A model generated the notes under the pieces. That model did no database searches. It saw nothing but the letters and a program-made list of their open reading frames with translations, and was not told the DNA's origin. From the NCBI RefSeq assembly GCF_001618955.1, contig NZ_LVYV01000034.1:248001-312000 (forward strand): a stretch of DNA of 64,000 bases. Direction: 5' to 3'. Each line of letters begins with the position of its first letter. Positions within the stretch are counted from its first letter, which is position 1. Position numbers and translations under genes: made by a program. The DNA comes from Tardiphaga robiniae. Lineage in GTDB: Bacteria; Pseudomonadota; Alphaproteobacteria; Rhizobiales; Xanthobacteraceae. Shown piece by piece: positions 48,758 to 56,351 of the stretch.

Positions 48758-49141
48758 ATGCGCACGCGTCTTGCGATCGGCGAAAAGCCGCTCGACTGGG
48801 TAGGCTCATCGAAGGACGACTTTTGCGCGTTCCCGTTGCCGGTGCAGCGCGACATCGGTAACGCGCTCGGTCTGGCCCAGTTCGGCGGCAAGCATCCGCG
48901 CGCCAAGCCGTGGAAGGGCGAGGGCCCCGGTGTGTTCGAGGTGGTCGACGACTTCGACGGCGACACCTACCGGGCGGTCTACACCGTGCGCTTTCGGCAC
49001 GTGGTTTACGTGTTGCATGCGTTTCAGAAGAAGTCGCCGCGCGGCATCAGGACCGCGCGCAGCGATATCGAACTCATTGCGCGGCGGCTGAAGGTTGCGC
49101 GACAGGACGACGAGGCCCGTCATGGCAAGAGCGAGCGCTAG
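48758..49141 (+). CDS. RelE/HigB-type toxin (phage Gp49-like family)
   Basis: A 127-residue Gp49-like/HigB-type toxin, predicted to cleave mRNA on the ribosome. Family features are KPLDWVGSSKDDFCAFPLPVQRDIGNAL, KPWKGEGPGVFEVVDDF, the strand AVYTVRFRHVVYVLHAFQKKS and the basic RTARSDIELIARRLK. The ATG at 48758 matches the usual start; the longer frame from 48674 runs through the repeat region. It overlaps the antitoxin gene by 20 bases, with the toxin first, which is the HigBA order. Confidence 0.85.
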   Translation: MRTRLAIGEKPLDWVGSSKDDFCAFPLPVQRDIGNALGLAQFGGKHPRAKPWKGEGPGVFEVVDDFDGDTYRAVYTVRFRHVVYVLHAFQKKSPRGIRTARSDIELIARRLKVARQDDEARHGKSER

Positions 49142-49472
49142 AAAAAGTAATTCAACCGACATCACCCGCGGCAGCGGCAACGTGTTCGCGGATCTGGGTT
49201 TGCCCGATGCCGAGGAACGGCAGACCAAGCTCAGGCTGGCTTATGCGCTGAATGCGGTCATCGGCCGGGCGCGGCTGAGCCAGGCCGCCGCCGCCATGCG
49301 GCTCGGGCTGAACCAGCCCAAGGTTTCGGCGCTGCGCAACTACAAACTGGAAGGCTTTTCGGTGGAGCGGCTGATGACGCTGCTCAACGCGCTCGATCAG
49401 GACGTCGAGATCGTCATCCGCAAAAAGCCGCGCTCGCGCGGTGCGGCCCGGATTAGCGTCGTCGCGGCGTGA
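49122..49472 (+). CDS. XRE-family antitoxin (HigA-like)
   Basis: A 116-residue helix-turn-helix protein with the DNA-binding unit RARLSQAAAAMRLGLNQPKVSALRNYKLEGFSVERL around residues 50-90. The region ITRGSGNVFADLGLPDAEERQTKLRLAYAL is the typical start of antitoxins paired with Gp49-like toxins. The ATG at 49122 lies inside the toxin gene, so the two are translationally coupled. It should neutralise the toxin and repress the shared promoter upstream of 48758. Confidence 0.87.
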   Translation: MARASARKSNSTDITRGSGNVFADLGLPDAEERQTKLRLAYALNAVIGRARLSQAAAAMRLGLNQPKVSALRNYKLEGFSVERLMTLLNALDQDVEIVIRKKPRSRGAARISVVAA

Positions 49473-49518
49473 GGCGCTCAACGAAGTGCTGATGCTGACG
49501 GGAATGTGCAGCAAGCGC

Positions 49519-49596
49519 AGCCCGCATGAGCGAAGCGATATGCGGGTCTTTCCTGCTGATGTTGCTCCCGCATATCGCTGCGCTCATGCGGGCTAC
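49519..49596. repeat. Long REP-like inverted repeat, copy 2
   Basis: Left arm AGCCCGCATGAGCGAAGCGA... (49519-49546) and right arm ending GCTGCGCTCATGCGGGCT (49567-49594) are complementary around a 20-base centre. It is the same family as 47517-47602 and ends four bases before the stop of the reverse transcriptase gene. Confidence 0.88.
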
Positions 49597-49599
49597 TTG

Positions 49600-50532
49600 C
49601 TAGGGCACGCTCGGCTGAGCTTTCTTTGTCGATGCCCGGAAGGTGTCGGCGCGAGATTTGAATTTCGCATCGATACGACCAGCAGCATCAAGACGGCCTT
49701 GCAAGCTAGCCGTTATCTTCTCGCGTTTCTTGGTGTCGGTCTCCGTGGAGCGCTCCTGAAAATTTCTGGATATAGCGAGGTGGAGTTTCTGCGGGACACG
49801 AATGCCGTCAGGCATGATGCAGACCCCAGTAACAACCTTGGGCGAGGAAGCATTGAATCTCCGGACCTTGTGAGACTTCAGGCCGAATTTGGCGATGATG
49901 GCACGAACCTTAATAACCATTGCATTTGTAGCGGTTGGGCCGGAAAGCGTCATATCATCAACGTAGCAAGTGAAGGTGAGACCGTGTTCGCCTGCGAGCG
50001 TCGCAATCTGATCAAACATTGATTTGAACGCGTAATACGCCAGAATCGGGCTGGCGCTACTTCCGGTCGCGATCTTGCCGTTGCAGACGAGCATGCTGGC
50101 AAAAAGCCGCGCGACATCACTACGGCATTTGCAGTCGCTGCGCAGAAAACGGACAACCGCGTCTTCTGGCACCGACGCAAAGAATTTCTTGATGTCGACT
50201 TTGATGAGCGGCTGGCTCGCGTCGTGGGCCAACGCATTGGAAAGGTAAGACTTACCTTTGACGGCCGAGTGCAAATACGCCGGCACCGCAACCCTCGACA
50301 GCAATCGATGGACGCGCAGGTGCACCGCTTGTAAGCGGGCTTTAGGCTCCTGAATAGGCCGATCTTTTATCTTGAAAAATTTGTAGTTAGCCGATCCTCG
50401 GACCAGAAAATCGATGTCTTTTGCGTCAAGCTTCATGGCTTTCGAAGAAAGTCGCCATGCGAGGTCGGCGGGAGAATCGATAGCGTATAGAAAACACTCA
50501 TTTAGCCTCAGGTCTCGACGGATCTTCTTCAA
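49600..50532 (-). CDS. Retron-type reverse transcriptase
   Basis: A 310-residue RNA-directed DNA polymerase. The retron signature NAXXH is present as NALAH (SNALAHDASQPL), followed by the first catalytic aspartate in IKVDIKKFFASV, the substrate-loop GSSASPILAYYAFKSMFD, the catalytic YVDD in FTCYVDDMTLSG and the retron VTG motif in KVVTGVCIMPDG. Retron enzymes copy part of a neighbouring structured RNA into msDNA, usually for phage defence. It starts with TTG at 50532, overlapping the stop of the XRE gene (TTGA), so it is translationally coupled. Base composition is less GC-rich than the surroundings, which suggests transfer. No maturase or intron features are present. Confidence 0.9.
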   Translation of the reverse strand: MKKIRRDLRLNECFLYAIDSPADLAWRLSSKAMKLDAKDIDFLVRGSANYKFFKIKDRPIQEPKARLQAVHLRVHRLLSRVAVPAYLHSAVKGKSYLSNALAHDASQPLIKVDIKKFFASVPEDAVVRFLRSDCKCRSDVARLFASMLVCNGKIATGSSASPILAYYAFKSMFDQIATLAGEHGLTFTCYVDDMTLSGPTATNAMVIKVRAIIAKFGLKSHKVRRFNASSPKVVTGVCIMPDGIRVPQKLHLAISRNFQERSTETDTKKREKITASLQGRLDAAGRIDAKFKSRADTFRASTKKAQPSVP

Positions 50533-50897
50533 GCGCGCTTCTCCGAGGCTTCTTCCGCGCTAGTTTCTTCTAGCCATTCAAGCATGTTCATTACTTTGGC
50601 GGCGACAAAATCACGCGAGCGTGCATGCCAGTCTTTCGAGTCTAATTGTTCCGAAAACAGCATGAGTGACGAGAGCGGGAGCTTGAAGTGCTCGGCGTAC
50701 TTTTCGAGCACATCAATGCTCGGCCTCCGGTTGCCAGCTTCCAACTCGGAGATGAATGATTTCGAAAGCTCCAGCTTTTCAGCGAGCCCCACCTGCGACA
50801 TGCGGTGATACTGCCGCACCAATTTTAGTGCACGATTATTCATTTTAGAACCTGAAAAGGATCCAGCATTGTTAGGGGTCAACGCTTGGCTCGTCAT
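50529..50897 (-). CDS. XRE-family regulator of the retron operon
   Basis: A 122-residue helix-turn-helix protein with the XRE unit LVRQYHRMSQVGLAEKLELSKSFISELEAGNRRPSIDVLEKYAEHF (roughly residues 25-70), followed by a helical C-terminal extension of about 45 residues. The ATG at 50897 has GGGAG six bases upstream. It overlaps the reverse transcriptase start and follows the 59-residue membrane protein after 32 bases. It may repress the operon through the palindrome at 51388-51400, or act as the effector-associated protein that is seen in HTH-containing retrons. Confidence 0.88.
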   Translation of the reverse strand: MTSQALTPNNAGSFSGSKMNNRALKLVRQYHRMSQVGLAEKLELSKSFISELEAGNRRPSIDVLEKYAEHFKLPLSSLMLFSEQLDSKDWHARSRDFVAAKVMNMLEWLEETSAEEASEKRA

Positions 50898-50929
50898 TGT
50901 GTTCTCCCAACAGAGAGAGGGAAATTAGC

Positions 50930-51109
50930 TTAGAGGTCGCCAAACAGCCGCTTCATCGCCCGGAAGAACCGGTCTGCCCATACAATGATGGACAGTGCGA
51001 TCAACAGTGTTTTTCTGGTCACAAGCTTGCGCAAACGGGCGCGCACCCACTTCCAGAACTTGGCAGTATTTCGTTCGGCGCCTGGTGGATCACTTGCAGT
51101 AGTGCTCAT
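50930..51109 (-). CDS. Small single-helix membrane protein in the retron operon
   Basis: A 59-residue frame (MSTTASDPPGAERNTAKFWK at the N-terminus) with a strongly basic stretch (KWVRARLRKLVTRK), a hydrophobic segment TLLIALSIIVWADRFF at about residues 33-48 and a basic end (RAMKRLFGDL). AGGAG lies eight bases before the ATG, a good ribosome site. It is too short for common ORF cut-offs. It is first in the run small protein-XRE-RT. A one-helix amphipathic membrane protein is a typical toxin design, but no homologue is recognised and function is inference. Confidence 0.72.
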   Translation of the reverse strand: MSTTASDPPGAERNTAKFWKWVRARLRKLVTRKTLLIALSIIVWADRFFRAMKRLFGDL

Positions 51110-51138
51110 AATCTATTCTCCTGTTCCCGCCAGTGAAT

Positions 51139-51338
51139 GCTGACGTGCCTTTGAACAGAAGCATCCTCGAACGAATTGACTTCTAAGCTCCCTAGCGAGC
51201 GCCTGCCTTGGGCGCTCGCGTAATGCGGCGGCGGGCTCGCGCCGGACACAGCCGACCAGAGACGCCCCCACGATGGAAGGTCTCGTCAGAGACCTCTAGG
51301 ACTAGTTGTTGTCCGGTAGCAGCGGCATGGACGTCAAC
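51139..51338 (-). ncRNA. Candidate retron msr-msd leader RNA
   Basis: The untranslated leader between the promoter and the small gene is about 235 bases and strongly structured on the minus strand. GTTGACGT (51338-51331) can pair with ACGTCAGC (51146-51139), an 8-bp closing stem like retron a1/a2. Inside are a perfect AGGTCTC-TGAC-GAGACCT hairpin (51278-51295) and a GCGAGCGCC-N7-GGCGCTCGC hairpin (51195-51219). The branching guanosine has not been identified, so this remains a candidate. Confidence 0.45.
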
Positions 51339-51351
51339 CAAACGCGTCACC

Positions 51352-51380
51352 ATTAGGTGTGATTCGCGTCCGAGTGTCAA
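51352..51380 (-). promoter_or_regulatory. Sigma-70-type promoter of the retron operon
   Basis: On the minus strand a perfect -35 TTGACA (51380-51375) is followed after 17 bases by CCTAAT (51357-51352). Transcription should start near 51345, just before the structured leader. Confidence 0.65.
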
Positions 51381-51387
51381 CTTTTGA

Positions 51388-51400
51388 TCACTTTAAGTGA
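51388..51400. promoter_or_regulatory. Palindromic operator upstream of the retron promoter
   Basis: TCACTT-T-AAGTGA is a perfect 13-base palindrome eight bases upstream of the -35 element. The XRE protein encoded in the operon is the obvious candidate to bind it. Confidence 0.6.
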
Positions 51401-51686
51401 ACTTTATCCACAGGAGATCCGACAGTCAACACGCATGACGATCCGTTGGTGGCGTCGGATACCAACCGAAGGCAAGTAGCGCTGCGGCGCAGGGACTTTG
51501 TAAATTGGCGGTTGTACGTGCCGAGATCGAGCGCATGTGCATTCGGCCCCTACCATTTGGTTGACGGGCGTGAGCACGAGATCGTCGAGATACCAGCCGT
51601 AACCTTTGAAGGTCGAGAAGAAGTCCGGCGCAGGCCCGAGAGCGGTTTCGATGGCGCGCTGCATGTAAGTCAGTATCGTGTTCGCG
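51401..51686. other. Region without a recognised gene; possible coding remnant
   Basis: On the minus strand one frame reads RAIETALGPAPDFFSTFKGY and then WYLDDLVLTPVNQM (about 51550-51668). This looks like real protein sequence, but it has no proper start or family match I can recognise. It lies between the retron promoter and the HTH gene and may be a gene fragment. Confidence 0.35.
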
Positions 51687-52394
51687 CTACACCCTCCGTC
51701 TCGGCCCCCTCGGCCGCAGCGCCGGGTGTTCCCGCTCCGGCGGCGTATGCGCGTCTTCCAGCAGGGCCATCGCTTCATCGGGGATGCGGTCGATATTGAC
51801 GCCGCCGCGGCGCATCTCTTTCAGTGCGGTTCGGATCGCGGTGTCGCGGTCGATCCAATCCTGCCCGGTGCGCGCCGGCCCATCGGGGCGGCGGCGCGGG
51901 CGGCGGTTGCCCATATACTCCAGCCGCGCCATCTTCAGCACCTGCATGGCCTGGATCAGCCGATCGAGATCGACACTGGGGCTGCTCCACAGCTCAGCAG
52001 CGCAGCGCTCGGCCAGCAGATGGAGCTTGTTGCCGAGCATGCGCAGCTTCAGCCGGCGCCCGGCGCGAGCGGTGGGCATCTTATCGTTGGCAGCAGGCGC
52101 AAACGGGTGACGCTGCCAGCCGAAGTCGCGCGTCCATTTCGCGACGGTGCCGTTGGCAACGCCCATCCTCGCCGCGATCTCCCTGTGGGTCAGCGTGGTC
52201 TCTTCGATGAGGCGGCGCACCCCGGCGACCGTGGCATTCGTATGCGGACGCTTCGATCCCTTGGGACGTCCGCCCGCAACCGGCGGCGGTCCGTTGTCCA
52301 CATCATCGGTCACCCGAAGGCGCGTCACCGGCTCCGCGGAGGAGTCGATGACGCGGATCCTGGGGTCGAAGAGCGGGGCGAAGGGGTATGGCAT
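51687..52394 (-). CDS. HTH DNA-binding protein of unknown function
   Basis: A 235-residue basic protein. Residues about 60-100 contain a helix-turn-helix (GVRRLIEETTLTHREIAARMGVANGTVAKWTRDFGWQR), preceded by an AT-hook-like GGRPKGSKRP. The C-terminal half has DLDRLIQAMQVLKMARLEYMG and IRTALKEMRRGGVNIDRIPDEAMALLE. A close paralogue of this half is encoded at 63540-64000. The HTH with a GW..P segment resembles small-terminase-like or resolvase-like proteins; the role is unknown. The start at 52394 is preferred; a longer frame to 52448 exists. Confidence 0.7.
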   Translation of the reverse strand: MPYPFAPLFDPRIRVIDSSAEPVTRLRVTDDVDNGPPPVAGGRPKGSKRPHTNATVAGVRRLIEETTLTHREIAARMGVANGTVAKWTRDFGWQRHPFAPAANDKMPTARAGRRLKLRMLGNKLHLLAERCAAELWSSPSVDLDRLIQAMQVLKMARLEYMGNRRPRRRPDGPARTGQDWIDRDTAIRTALKEMRRGGVNIDRIPDEAMALLEDAHTPPEREHPALRPRGPRRRV

Positions 52395-52447
52395 AGAGTG
52401 GAATATAAACCCATTTGCGGGAGATGCAAGCGGGGGGGCGGGCTTCA

Positions 52448-52668
52448 CTTAACCTCTCCCCGCCTCGCGCGAAGCGAAGCTTCGCTAGGCGGGGAGAGGT
52501 CGCCGCGTCTTCGCGGCGGGTGAGGGGCGGTCGCCGGTGCTGCGGCATGCGCGGGCTCTCGGGTCGGAAAGTATCGATGGGATGGTCCGATCCGCGCGTG
52601 CGAGATTGCCTCATCGCTTGTGCAATGCCCCTCACCCCACCCCTCTCCCCGCATTGCGGGGAGAGGGA
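52448..52668. repeat. REP-like element, cyn-type family (copy 1)
   Basis: CCTCTCCCCGCC (from 52452) with AGCGAAGCTTCGCT and GGCGGGGAGAGG forms a long hairpin, followed by GGTGAGGGG; a matching CCCCTCACCC ... CTCTCCCCGC-ATT-GCGGGGAGAG block ends near 52668. It belongs to the same family as the elements at 56185-56350 and 57233-57370. Confidence 0.8.
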
Positions 52669-52700
52669 GCGCACGGCCGGCGTGTCATCTCAGCCAGGAT

Positions 52701-54602
52701 TCATCCGGTCCGCCCGCGTCCTGTCGCAATCCCCAGCACCTTCATCCGCGACGCCAGCGTGGTCGGCTTCATGTCCAGCAGCTCCGCAGCGCCGCCGGGG
52801 CCGAACACCTTGCCGGATGTCGCGGCAAGCGCCGCGAGAATGTTGCTGCGCTCGTGATCGCGCAGTTCGGCTGAGGTCATCACCGCCGGCCGGGCGTCGG
52901 GCTTCACGCGATGCGCGCCTGCGGCGTGATGCGGGCCGGGCGCATCGGGCAGGTCGATCCGCAGCCGGCCGCTCTGCGACAGGATCACCGCGCGCTCGAT
53001 CACGTTCTGCAATTCGCGCACATTGCCGGGCCAGTCGTAGCGCGACAGCCGCCGCGCATCGCCTTCGGACAATCGCAGATCGGACTTCAGTTTCTCGCTG
53101 AGCAGGAAGTGCTGCGCCAGCAGGGGAATGTCCTCGCGGCGGTCGCGCAGCGGCACCGACTCCACGGGAAATACGTTGAGCCGGAAATACAGGTCCTCGC
53201 GAAAGCGCCCGCGCGCCACTTCCTGTTTCAGGTTGCGGTTGGTGGCGGCGATGACGCGGACGTCGACGGAGCGGGTGCGTTCCTCGCCGACGCGCTCGAA
53301 ATTGCCTTCCTGCAACACGCGCAGCAGCTTGCCCTGCAGCTCCAGCGGGATCTCGCCGACCTCGTCGAGAAACAGCGTGCCGCCATCGGCCAGCTCGAAA
53401 CGCCCAATGCGGTCGCGCACCGCGCCGGTGAAGGCGCCGCGCACATGGCCGAAGAATTCGCTCTCGAACAATTCGCGCGGGATCGCCGCGCAATTGACGC
53501 GGATCAGCGGCCGGTCGCGGCGCCCCGACGCTTCGTGGATCGCGCGCGCAATCAATTCCTTGCCGGTGCCGGACTCGCCGGTGATCATCACCGCGGCCGT
53601 GGTCGGCGCCACCAGCTTGACCTGCCGCAGCGTTTTCTGGATCGCCTCGCTCTGGCCGATGATCCCGCGCGGATTGGTCTCGATGCGGATTTCCTCTTGC
53701 AGATAGGCGTTTTCGAGTTCGAGACGCTCGCGCAGCCGATCGACTTCGGCCAGCGCGGCATGCAGCTTTTCATCGGCCTCGCGGCGCTGGCTGACGTCGC
53801 GAAACACGATCACGGCGCCGACCACCATGTGGCGGTCGCGGATCGGCGTGGAGGTGTATTCGACCCAGACCGGCGAGCCGTCCTTGCGCCAGAACACCTC
53901 GTTGTCGACATTGTGCACGGCGCCGTCGCGAAACGCCGCATAGATCGGGCAGTCGTGATCCGGATAGTGACTGCCGTCGTGATGGCTGTGATGCACGATG
54001 GGGTGGATTTCCTTGCCGACGAGTTCATCGGCGGTCCAGCCCAGCATGCGCTCGGCGGCGGGATTGACGAAGGTGGTCTTGCCGTCGGCATTGACGCCGT
54101 AGATGCCTTCGCCCGCGGCGCGCAGGATCAGCTGGTTCTCGCGTTCGATGTCCTGAAACACGCGCTCGACGCGCTGCCAGGCGGCAATGCCACCGCGCAT
54201 GTGATCCTCGGCGGCGGCATCGACATGGCGCCGGCGGCGCTGTTCGAGATCGCTCATGGTGAGCAGCAGCAATGTGCGCCCGCCCTGCGGCACCAGCGAT
54301 CCCGCATATTCGAGCTGCAACGCTTCGCCGGTGGCGTGGCGCGGCGTCAGCGTGTTGGTCCAGTAGGAGCCCTTGGCCAGCACCGCCTGCGTGAACACGA
54401 TCAGCGCCGGCAACTGGCCCGCATGCAGCGCGCTGATCTTGATCTGGCGCAGCAGCGCGCGGTCATAGCCGAGCAGGGTGCAGGCGGCCGGATTGGCATC
54501 GATGATCTGGTCGGCGTGGGGATCGAGGAGCAGCGTCGGCTCGACCGAATAATCGAAGGCGATGGTTCGCAAATCATGCGGCTGGGCCGTTGCCAAATCC
54601 AT
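52701..54602 (-). CDS. Sigma-54-dependent PAS-PAS transcriptional activator
   Basis: A 633-residue enhancer-binding protein. Two PAS domains (about residues 15-110, with [17 protein letters not shown], and 155-275, with [19 protein letters not shown] and [17 protein letters not shown]) are followed by a short coiled coil and the AAA+ domain: Walker [16 protein letters not shown], the sigma-54 contact loop GAFTGA and Walker [15 protein letters not shown] Fis-type HTH lies at the C-terminus ([23 protein letters not shown]). It has no receiver domain, so it likely senses a ligand or redox state through PAS. It is divergent from the cyanate operon, whose sigma-54 promoter lies between. Confidence 0.92.
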   Translation of the reverse strand: MDLATAQPHDLRTIAFDYSVEPTLLLDPHADQIIDANPAACTLLGYDRALLRQIKISALHAGQLPALIVFTQAVLAKGSYWTNTLTPRHATGEALQLEYAGSLVPQGGRTLLLLTMSDLEQRRRRHVDAAAEDHMRGGIAAWQRVERVFQDIERENQLILRAAGEGIYGVNADGKTTFVNPAAERMLGWTADELVGKEIHPIVHHSHHDGSHYPDHDCPIYAAFRDGAVHNVDNEVFWRKDGSPVWVEYTSTPIRDRHMVVGAVIVFRDVSQRREADEKLHAALAEVDRLRERLELENAYLQEEIRIETNPRGIIGQSEAIQKTLRQVKLVAPTTAAVMITGESGTGKELIARAIHEASGRRDRPLIRVNCAAIPRELFESEFFGHVRGAFTGAVRDRIGRFELADGGTLFLDEVGEIPLELQGKLLRVLQEGNFERVGEERTRSVDVRVIAATNRNLKQEVARGRFREDLYFRLNVFPVESVPLRDRREDIPLLAQHFLLSEKLKSDLRLSEGDARRLSRYDWPGNVRELQNVIERAVILSQSGRLRIDLPDAPGPHHAAGAHRVKPDARPAVMTSAELRDHERSNILAALAATSGKVFGPGGAAELLDMKPTTLASRMKVLGIATGRGRTG

Positions 54603-54632
54603 CGGCGAAACTCCGAAAAATCGTAATCAGGC

Positions 54633-54663
54633 TACGAGATTTCGTGTAGCACTAATTCTCGTA
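54633..54663. promoter_or_regulatory. Inverted repeat, candidate activator site
   Basis: TACGAGA (54633-54639) and TCTCGTA (54657-54663) form a perfect dyad about 60-90 bases upstream of the sigma-54 promoter, the usual place for an enhancer-binding protein site. It may also serve autoregulation of the divergent activator gene. Confidence 0.55.
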
Positions 54664-54721
54664 ATCGCCAATATAGGGCCGAAATGCCTGCGGCGATTGG
54701 ACATTCCGGCGGGTGCGGGGC

Positions 54722-54736
54722 TGGCACACTCCTTGC
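54722..54736 (+). promoter_or_regulatory. Sigma-54 (-24/-12) promoter of the cyanate operon
   Basis: TGGCAC (54722-54727), five bases, TTGC (54733-54736): the GG and GC dinucleotides are exactly ten bases apart, the full consensus. It lies 32 bases before the cynA ATG and faces away from the sigma-54 activator gene. Confidence 0.9.
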
Positions 54737-54768
54737 GTAATTGACCCCAGCGTCACCGAGGAGGTCAC

Positions 54769-56154
54769 ATGTCCACATTCGACAATCCGTTCGATCCCGC
54801 CCGCCGCTTGCGCGCCGGTGCCTGCAGTTGCGGCCAGCACGCCAGCCAGTCCGAGCATGAGGCCACGCTGCAGCTCAGCTGCGACATTCCTGAGACCGAG
54901 GCCAAACGCTACGAGGGCGTCGTCGCGTCGGCTGTGATGCGCGCGGTGTTCCCGAAAGAGATCGCGCGCCGCGCCTTTCTGAAATCGGTCGGTACGTCCA
55001 GCGCGCTGGCGGCGCTGTCGCAGTTCTTCCCGATCAAGACGGCGACTGAAGTGTTCGCGCAAGGCGCGGGCAAGCTCGAGAAGACCGACCTCAAGGTCGG
55101 CTTCATTCCGATCACCTGCGCGACGCCGATCATCATGGCCGATCCGCTCGGCTTCTATAAGAAGCAGGGGCTCAATGTGGAAGTGGTGAAGACCGCCGGC
55201 TGGGCCGTCATCCGCGACAAGACCATCAACAAGGAATACGACGCCGCGCATATGCTGGCGCCGATGCCGATCGCGATCTCGCTGGGCCTTGGCTCGCAGC
55301 CGATCCCCTACACGGTGCCGGCGATCGAGAACATCAACGGCCAGGGCATTACCCTGGCCATGAAGCACAAGGACAAGCGAGATCCGAAGGACTGGAAAGG
55401 CTTCAAGCTCGCCATTCCGTTCGACTATTCGATGCACAATTATCTCTTGCGCTACTATCTCGCCGAACACGGCATCGATCCCGACGCCGATGTGCAGCTG
55501 CGCTCGGTGCCGCCGCCGGAAATGGTCGCGAACCTCCGCGCCGACAATATCGACGGCTTCCTCGCGCCCGACAATATCTGCCAGCGCGCGATCTATGACG
55601 GCGTCGGCTTCATGCATATCCTGTCGAAGGAAATCTGGGACGGCCACCCGTGCTGCAGCTTTGCGGCGAGCAAGGAGTTCATCACCACGTCGCCGAATTC
55701 CTTCGCGGCGCTGACGCGTGCGATCGTCGATGCCACGGCCTATGCGTCAAAGGCCGAGAACCGCAAGTCGATTGCAGAAGCCATTGCGCCCGCGGCCTAT
55801 CTCAACGCGCCGCCGGTGGTTCTGGAGCAGGTGCTGACCGGCACCTATGCCGACGGGCTCGGCGGCATCAAGACCGATCCAAAGCGCGTCGATTTCGATC
55901 CGTTCCCGTGGCAGTCCTTTGCGGTGTGGATGATGACCCAGATGCAGCGCTGGGGTCAGATCAAGGGCGACGTCGACTACAAGGGCGTGGCCGAACAGAT
56001 CTATCTCGCTGCCGACACCGCCAAGGTGATGAAGGAGATGGGCCTGACGCCGCCGGCGACGAGCTACAAGTCGTTCGCCGTGATGGGCAAGACCTTCGAT
56101 CCGGAGAAGCCGAAGGAGTATCTGGCGAGTTTTAAAATTCGGAAGGCGACGTAA
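54769..56154 (+). CDS. cynA: Cyanate/nitrate-type ABC transporter substrate-binding protein
   Basis: A 461-residue periplasmic binding protein of the CmpA/NrtA/SsuA (NMT1-like) family. A twin-arginine motif (IARRAFLKSVGTSSALAALSQF, RR at 67-68) shows Tat export, but it is preceded by an unusual 60-residue Cys/His-containing extension (GACSCGQHASQSEHE). Family segments are KVGFIPITCATPIIMADPLGFYKKQGL, AAHMLAPMPIAISLG and IDGFLAPDNICQRAI. GAGG lies eight bases before the ATG. The assignment to cyanate rests on the linked cyanase gene and the sigma-54 promoter; nitrate or bicarbonate binding is possible by family. The gene symbol is inferred from context. Confidence 0.82.
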   Translation: MSTFDNPFDPARRLRAGACSCGQHASQSEHEATLQLSCDIPETEAKRYEGVVASAVMRAVFPKEIARRAFLKSVGTSSALAALSQFFPIKTATEVFAQGAGKLEKTDLKVGFIPITCATPIIMADPLGFYKKQGLNVEVVKTAGWAVIRDKTINKEYDAAHMLAPMPIAISLGLGSQPIPYTVPAIENINGQGITLAMKHKDKRDPKDWKGFKLAIPFDYSMHNYLLRYYLAEHGIDPDADVQLRSVPPPEMVANLRADNIDGFLAPDNICQRAIYDGVGFMHILSKEIWDGHPCCSFAASKEFITTSPNSFAALTRAIVDATAYASKAENRKSIAEAIAPAAYLNAPPVVLEQVLTGTYADGLGGIKTDPKRVDFDPFPWQSFAVWMMTQMQRWGQIKGDVDYKGVAEQIYLAADTAKVMKEMGLTPPATSYKSFAVMGKTFDPEKPKEYLASFKIRKAT

Positions 56155-56184
56155 ACGATGAACGCCGCGAGCGCCGCTTCCTTA

Positions 56185-56350
56185 CCTCGCCCCGCTTGCG
56201 GGGAGAGGTCGACTGGAGCGCGCGTAGCGCGTGGAAGTCGGGTGAGGGGGTCTCTCCACACGCTCCGCAGTTTGCGGAGAGTCCCCCTCATCCGACCCGG
56301 CGTCGCTGCGCTATGCCGGGCCACCTTCTCCCCGCAAGCGGGGAGAAGGC
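56185..56350. repeat. REP-like element between cynA and cynB (copy 2)
   Basis: Composite of three hairpins: CCCCGC-TT-GCGGGG followed by AGAGG and GTCGACTGGAGCGCGCGTAG, a central CTCCGCAGTTTGCGGAG, and the terminal CTTCTCCCCGC-AA-GCGGGGAGAAG. It is nearly the same composite as at 57233-57370. Its last bases (GGGGAGAAGG) lie directly before the permease GTG. Confidence 0.85.
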
Positions 56351-56351
56351 A

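Noticed and set aside
49600-50532. Reverse transcriptase as group II intron maturase or diversity-generating element
   Set aside because: No maturase or endonuclease domain and no template/variable repeats are visible, and the NAXXH and VTG motifs are those of retrons.
52911-54626. Long plus-strand open frame (571 codons) opposite the sigma-54 activator
   Set aside because: It is the antisense of a well-supported gene; the composition is what GC-rich codon bias produces, and no protein family is seen.
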